Below, piece by piece: positions 58,331-64,000 of a DNA stretch of 64,000 bases. The first letter of the stretch is position 1; the number at the start of each line of letters is the position of its first letter. This stretch comes from Viridothelium virens. Lineage: Eukaryota > Ascomycota > Dothideomycetes > Trypetheliales > Trypetheliaceae. The stretch spans positions 186,001 to 250,000 of the forward strand of contig ML991793.1 of assembly GCA_010094025.1 (NCBI GenBank), in the 5' to 3' direction. The notes below the pieces were generated by a model. That model was not told the origin of the DNA, ran no database searches, and saw nothing but the letters and a program-made list of their open reading frames with translations. A program made the translations under genes and the position numbers.

Positions 58331-60341
58331 ATGCGTCGAGCAGCAGTCCAAGCCTTCCGTGCTGCTCGACGTCCTGGTCTCCGGAAGCTCGTGCGAAGCC
58401 GCAGCAATAACTTCACGCCCAATCACCACAATGCACTAACCTACCGGTCCATCTGGACACGCAAAGAGCGTAGCATCGCACCTCTGGCTGCTTCTATGCA
58501 GCTGCGGCCACTGTCGATAGCTGTCGCATCATCCCTTGTTGCAGGTGGAGCCTGGCTGTTCGCTACCCGGTCCAACTCTACACAAGCCTTGGACAGCGTC
58601 TCGAACCCGGTTTCGCACGTCCGGTCGAGTTATGTGGAAACTAAGAAGGGCTATGCAGGAAGCTACTATTCGGTATCTCAGAACGCAGGGCTGAGTAAAG
58701 AAGAGTTGGAAAAGGCAGCAGAATCAACACGCAAGGCTCTCTTTGTCGGACCAGAGGAACTCTACAGTGCAACGATAAGCGGCAGTGGTCCTCTTTCCAA
58801 GGACACGGACGACGCCGGACGGAAAGTTCTAGAGATGATGACGCCTGAGCAAGTCGGTCGCAAGCTCAGACGCAATGAGGAGTCGTACATCGTAGGCCGA
58901 GGCAATGGTGTCGTGCGCTATGACACTGCCCAACTTCCTAGCAACGATCCTATCGAAGACGACCACGCTGAGAAAATTGTCGAAGTCCCACAGAGCATCG
59001 CAGCCACAGAAGATGGTACCGCAAGCAGCGACTGGATGTTCTGGGGTGTTTTTGACGGACACAGGTAAACTCTACACCGATAACCCCCTGTGCCCCATCC
59101 TTCACACATCCCATCTAACTCTGCCTCCCTCAGTGGCTGGACCACCTCCGCCAAACTCCGCCAAGTCCTAATCTCCTTCGTCGCCCGCGAACTCACCGAA
59201 ACCTACCAATCCGCCCTCACCGACCCAACCCTAACCTTCCCTTCCTCCTCCGCCATCGACGCTGCCATCAAAAAGGGCTTCGTCAAGCTCGACCACGAAA
59301 TCGTGCACGATGCCGCCAGCCACGTGCTGAAAGTGCAATCGAAGCGTGTCGCCGCGGAAGTGCTCGCGCCCGCGCTGTCCGGCTCCTGCGCCCTGCTCTC
59401 CTTCTACGACACGCGCTCGCACGAGCTGCGCGTCGCCTGCACCGGCGACTCACGCGCGGTGCTGGGCCGGCGGGCCGCGAGCGGGAAGTGGACCGCGACA
59501 GCGCTGTCTGAGGACCAGACGGGGGCCACGGCGTCCGAGATGGCGCGTCTGCGGCGCGAGCATCCGGGCGAGGAGTACGTGACGCAGAACGGGCGTATTC
59601 TGGGGGGGCTGGAGCCGTCGCGCGCGTTCGGCGATTCGCTGTATAAGTGGAGTCTGGAGACGCAGGAGCGCATCAAGAAGAGCTATTTTGGGCGCTCGCC
59701 GAGTCCGAGGTGCAAGACGCCGCCGTATGTGACGGCGGAGCCGGTGGTCACGACGACGAAGGTGCAGCCTGAGAATGGGGACTTTGTGGTCATGGCGACG
59801 GATGGGTTGTGGGAGATGCTGACTAATGAGGAGGTGGTGGGCTTGGTGGGTCAGTGGCTGGAGGCGCAAGAGAAGGGCGTGGGGGTGGCAGCCAACAGGA
59901 GCCAGGGGTGGTTGACGAGTTGGTTTAGCGGTGAGAAAGGGTTGCCAGTTGAGGCGAGCGAGAAACAAGATGGTAAGGGAGGAGGTCAAAGAGCGCCGAT
60001 CCGTCAGCAGCAATGGGGCGTGCAGGGCAAAGCGGATGCGCGCTTCGTGGTGGAGGATAAGAATGCGGCGACGCATTTAATTCGGAATGCGCTTGGCGGG
60101 AAAGACAGAGATATGGTCTGTGCTTTGTTGACGCTGCCCAGTCCATACTCGAGGCGATACAGGTAAGTTGCCTTCGGTGGCCAACACGCAGTAGGACGCA
60201 ACGGCTAATGGTGAAGCTCATAGGGACGACCTAACGGTGGAGGTCATTTTCTTCGGAAATAAGGGAGAAGGCTCCGGAAATGTGGAGCGAAACAAGGAGG
60301 CTAGTGCGGCTTTTTCGGAAGCCTTTAAGGCTAAACTATGA
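58331..60341 (+). CDS. PTC5: Mitochondrial PP2C phosphatase (Ptc5-like, pyruvate dehydrogenase phosphatase)
   Basis: Predicted 626 aa, exons 58331-59064, 59134-60162 and 60224-60341. In yeast Ptc5 dephosphorylates and activates the pyruvate dehydrogenase E1 alpha subunit. A basic presequence (RRAAVQAFRAARRPGLRKL) and a hydrophobic helix (LSIAVASSLVAGGAWLFA) suit import and membrane sorting. PP2C metal-binding motifs are present: WGVFDGH near 240, CTGDSRAVLG near 348, GLEPSRAFGDSLYKW, VVMATDGLWEML near 467 and RDDLTVEVIFFG completed across intron 2. Exon 2 begins with a strong GC-rich shift relative to exon 1. Its length and inserts fit the Ptc5 rather than the Ptc6/Ptc7 type. Confidence 0.9.
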
Positions 60342-61402
60342 AGCCTCTTGAAGAGCATAGAGAATTCGCTTGTATCCCATATCTAGATACCCAATCAGTT
60401 AACTCAGCCGACGGTAATATACAGCATCCTTGCCACATGCGGTGCTTAGGACGTGCATACGAGCAAGCGTGAAGTATGCTCATAGAGGGCTGAAAACCTG
60501 CTCGTTTCAGCGTGTCAGGTGGCGATATGGGGAAGGCCTCAGATAACATGAAGAATGCCTCGGGGTGGCAGGAAGGGGTGCCTAAGGCGGAGTAAAGAAT
60601 GCCTTGAGCGAAGTGAACACAGCCTTAAACGATAGGGGACATGCCCAGTATCTAAAATGGAACGCAGAAAGATCCCTTCATCGATGGCGTGGGATCATGC
60701 CGTTGCGGAGCCTTCATGTCTTCACGTCTTGAGATCGGAAGGCTGTTTTCGTATTATGGATACCTTGAGCATGGATAAAGCCTGGCGGCAGAACCGGAAC
60801 GACGATTGGCAGGCGGAGACGGAAAGGCGTCCCGGCCCGTAGAGGAGAGTAAGTGGAGTAATGCGAGTAAGGGGGAAAAAAAGAAAAGAAAGAGGGACTG
60901 GATCGGGCAGCGAAAAGGTCCATTTACGTAGATGAGACGTTGTTTTGGGCATTTCCAGGGTCTGCAAAGGGCGCTACAGTGCGTCACACGCCATGTCTTT
61001 GGACTTGGGAGCGGTGGAAGCAAATACTTGACCCGTTTTGGCGTCCTCGTGCTCTGAGCCGTTCCCGCCGGGAATTGCTAGCCGTTTCAGGGATAACCCT
61101 TCACTGCCTTGAAGTATAAAGCGCCATGAGTGCGTGGGGGTGGGTGGCCAGATTCGTGAGATTTGAGTAACCTTCACGCCTCAAGCCGTTGACAACATCG
61201 GCAGCTGCCAACAAACGCCTATGGCTTCGGCGAGGCCGCAGATTTTGGCACCAGGCAGATTCTACACCATTAGATGAATAGATACGCTTGACAATCAAGT
61301 AGCAGTAGGTTGACTATTTCAATTTAATGATGGCGCCGCTCGCCATGGCCTTCGTTTCTTTTGGGTGCGAAAAGAATTAACTTCACTCTTGGATTGCACA
61401 TC
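60342..61402. other. 1.1-kb intergenic region
   Basis: No supported gene. Has an A/G-rich run near 60870-60896 and two short direct repeats (agaatgcct) at about 60551 and 60596. Confidence 0.45.
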
Positions 61403-63427
61403 ATGTCGCTGGCTCCGGTAGTCACTGATATCTCTGAAGGCGATTGGATTCGATTTAAAGAGGAGATTCGAAGACTCTATCTCACAGAAGGTAGAAAGCT
61501 CGAAGGTGAAGGTGGCGTACGGAACGAAATGAAGAAGTGGTACAATTTCGATCAGACGTTAGTTGCTCCCGAGTACAAGCCTAGTTGCATCTCGGTACTG
61601 ACGGCTTTGAAGAAAATCCCAATATGAGTCCCATTTTAGGAATTGGCGGTTTCGAAAAAACATCAAAAGGACGGATTGGGAAATTGTCAAGCAAAAGGTT
61701 TCGAAGAGAAAGCAGGCCGGGAAAGATAGCGACGTCTATATTGATGGGGCGCTTGTGCCGGCACGGAAACTACGGAAAGAGCTTCGACGCTATGGCACTG
61801 CTTCTTCCTCACAGCTTGCCGAGCAAGGCACAACATTGACTCAGATTGCCCATCTTGGAATTCAATTACCACTCGCGGCAACTCCCGAACCCCAAACTCC
61901 TGATGGTGTATCGGTATGCACCCCTGTATCCATCGGAGATCCACAGAATGAGGATCAGGAAATTTCTGCCGTTCCACACATGGAGGACTCCGCCTCTCAA
62001 GGTACGTAATGTCCTAATCATGTCTCTCTTCAGCCCGGGCAAAACTATGAGAATGCGAATCTAATATTGAATACATCCTGGCACTCTGAAGAATAATTTG
62101 CTGACCTAGCGTAGTTATTACTGAGTTGACTGAAGCTTCTTTTCCCTCAGCCTTACAGACTGGCCATGCAAGTCTTGTGGGATCGTTTTTAGACCGAGGC
62201 TTGGACCCGAATTTGGCGATTTACCTGGAACAACACCATGTGCAGCGTACTCCCTTGGAAATAGCCTGCGAAATGAAAGACCTTGAGCTCGTCCGGCTCC
62301 TTATCTCCAAGGGTGCCGACGTGGAAAAGTCGAGCAGTGGATCTGGCGAAGAAGAAACTTCTCCCTTGGTCCGCGCTATCAACGGCAAAGATGACTTTTT
62401 TTACATACCCAAGGGGGCCCGAGAAAACGAGTTTGTGACTATCCAGATCGTCAAGACTCTTCTCGATGCGGGAGCGGATGTTAATGATACGTCTACTTCT
62501 TACGTCCTGCCGCTTGTTGAAGCAGCAGCGAAAGGCTTTGAAGTGGTAATATATCTCCTCCTTGATAATGGCGCTGATGTGAATCTGAGAAGTTTATATG
62601 GACACCTGGCCCTGGAGACGGTCCTTCTTTATCATTTCTTCTATAGCCCAGGGAGGATGTTGCGAGTGGTCAAGCGTCTTGTGGAGGCTGGTGCAAACGT
62701 CAATCCGGACGGCCTTTTGATTGAACCACTTACTCTGGCTGCTCAAACAGGATCACTGAAGCTTTTCAAATTCCTCTATTTTGCAGGGGCACGTCCTGGT
62801 TCCTGGACTCTGGCTTATGTAGTTGACTCTAGGAGAAACGACCTAGTGCGATTTGCGTTGGATGCTGGCATTGTGGGAACTGTCTGTCCGGCATGGTGCA
62901 TTCCCGCCTTGATTCTTGCTATCTCTAGGTACAACATCGAGCGATTCCAGTGTCTGTTCAATTCCGATGCAGTACAACGCGGCATTGGTACGCTGGCCAG
63001 ACGCCTGGCAGATGCATTGAGATCAGGAATTCATGACACAATACCTCAACTAATGTCCCCTGCAAGGACCGATATGGCCTTTGTGAACAACTTGAATCCT
63101 GAAATCAGAGCCGCCATTACTGCTTGGAACAGCGCTGTTGCGAACCTATCAGTCCTCGGAGAGCGTGGCAGTGGAAGTGTCGACGCCATCTCAACAGCCC
63201 TGAAAAATCTTGCACATCACTGGTGCCTTAGTAGCTCCAGAACGGCAGCGTCATATGGCCATGCCTATGGAGACGACAAAGACTCAAGTACCTATGGTTC
63301 AAGTGGCGACGACGATGGCATTAGCGACCTCGAACCAAGAGAAGAAGAAAGCCGACAAGAGTACCGTACAAGAAGGTGCCGTAACTTGGCAAGACTTTTC
63401 TACGATGAAATGTCTTCTCAATGTTAG
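61403..63427 (+). CDS. Clr5-domain ankyrin-repeat protein
   Basis: Predicted 597 aa, exons 61403-61557, 61640-62001 and 62151-63427. The N-terminal Clr5 domain, common in Pezizomycotina and possibly DNA-binding, has DWIRFKEEIRRLYLTEGRKL and, after intron 1, NWRFRKNIKRTDWEIVKQK followed by DVYIDGALVPARKLRKELRR. Exon 3 carries ankyrin repeats (for example TPLEIACEMKDLELVRLLIS and VKTLLDAGADVN, LLLDNGADVN, KRLVEAGANVN) and an acidic C-terminal tail. The chosen first donor drops the central Tyr-Lys part of the Clr5 motif, which the unspliced frame shows as APEYK. The exact border is therefore uncertain. Function unknown; the combination suggests a nuclear regulator or heterokaryon-type accessory protein. 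Confidence 0.78.
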
Positions 63428-64000
63428 TACATATGAAAATAATTAGAGTAGCAATCACAGAGGAAATGGCGCGGTTCGGAGCAAGGTAGTGACAAACATC
63501 AGAGGTAAATCAATACAGTGCACATAAGTGAGAGATCCAGATTATGAAAACCAGTCTACGTACGTGAATAACCTGCGCAGAGACGAGAGACCTAATTCAA
63601 TAAAAATTAGATGAAAAACTCAGAGTTGAGATACATGTATTTTTCAAATCATTATACTTATGCATTCATTATTCTATGCAGATACATGTACACATACCTG
63701 CGTAGTAGGTATGCGTCCAACCCCTGTTTCCGAGGAGAAGGCGCCAAGAGGAGAGCAAGCTCCAATACTTTGGTCTGTCGCTCGACTGGAAGGACATATA
63801 GCCTGAGAATGTGCGACTCCGAGGGACCTCTGTATTTGCTAGCGATGTTGCGAAAAAGACGAACATGCAAGGAATGTCACCAAACAGGACTAACTTCAGC
63901 CTTTCCCACTTCCCGCCTTTGCAAGAAGAGCGAGCGGCTAGTATCATCACATCATATCGCAATCAGTGTTATCAGCGTATCTCCGTTTCTCCCTTTCCCA
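63428..64000. other. Right edge, no supported gene
   Basis: AT-rich to about 63700, then mixed sequence. A 97-codon minus frame (63669-63962) has no recognised domain and may or may not be coding; it could be the end of a gene that continues outside the window. Confidence 0.4.

Noticed and set aside
63667-63681. 15-bp match (cattattctatgcag) to the right end of the fold-back element
   Set aside because: Too short and AT-rich; no terminal repeats around it.
63669-63962. 97-codon minus frame at the window edge
   Set aside because: No family recognised; cannot tell from chance without the adjoining sequence.

Overview
This is a nuclear window from a filamentous ascomycete (Pezizomycotina). The evidence is short introns of about 45-125 bp with GT..AG ends in most genes, high gene density with some accessory gaps, and families typical of these fungi: a DUF3176 membrane protein, a Clr5-ankyrin protein, a NACHT-type STAND protein and a DHA14-like MFS pump. 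I cannot place it to class. I saw no tRNA, rRNA, CRISPR array, full-length transposon or virus copy. For most multi-exon genes I worked out exon borders by eye, and the summed exon lengths divide by three.

Layout. 0-11 kb is accessory: a degenerate 39-bp tandem repeat, a DUF3176 protein, an MFS exporter (minus) and a cytochrome P450 (plus), with long unexplained spacers. 11.7-29.2 kb is a dense housekeeping block: a JmjC/zinc-finger chromatin protein, COQ2 (ubiquinone), a DMT/EamA transporter, IMA1 (inner nuclear membrane), mitoribosomal uL24m, ALG14 (N-glycan synthesis), NEM1 (lipin phosphatase) and GCD7 (eIF2B beta). 30.7-43.2 kb holds a large kelch-ectodomain membrane protein, a small Cys/Ser/Thr-rich membrane protein, cytochrome c peroxidase, an AAAP amino-acid permease and a PrxQ/DOT5 peroxiredoxin. 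43.6-55 kb is accessory again: a Myb/SANT-like protein, a 13-exon secreted GH3 glycosidase, a TPR gene relic, a 368-bp fold-back element and a NACHT STAND protein. 56.2-63.4 kb holds RQC1/TCF25, a mitochondrial PP2C (PTC5) and a Clr5-ankyrin protein.

How it fits together. Many neighbours are divergent pairs sharing one promoter gap (JmjC/COQ2, IMA1/uL24m, NEM1/GCD7, AAAP/DOT5, RQC1/PTC5, MFS/P450). Several products act in mitochondria (COQ2, uL24m, CCP1, PTC5) or in the nuclear envelope/ER (IMA1, NEM1, ALG14), but I see no pathway-level cluster. I did not find a convincing undescribed system. The best leads are a 24-nt microexon carrying the GH3 nucleophile motif, the fold-back element with near-perfect 58-bp inner arms, a 92-bp diverged repeat pair, the 39-bp coding-like tandem repeat, and an intron-retention frame in the peroxiredoxin gene.
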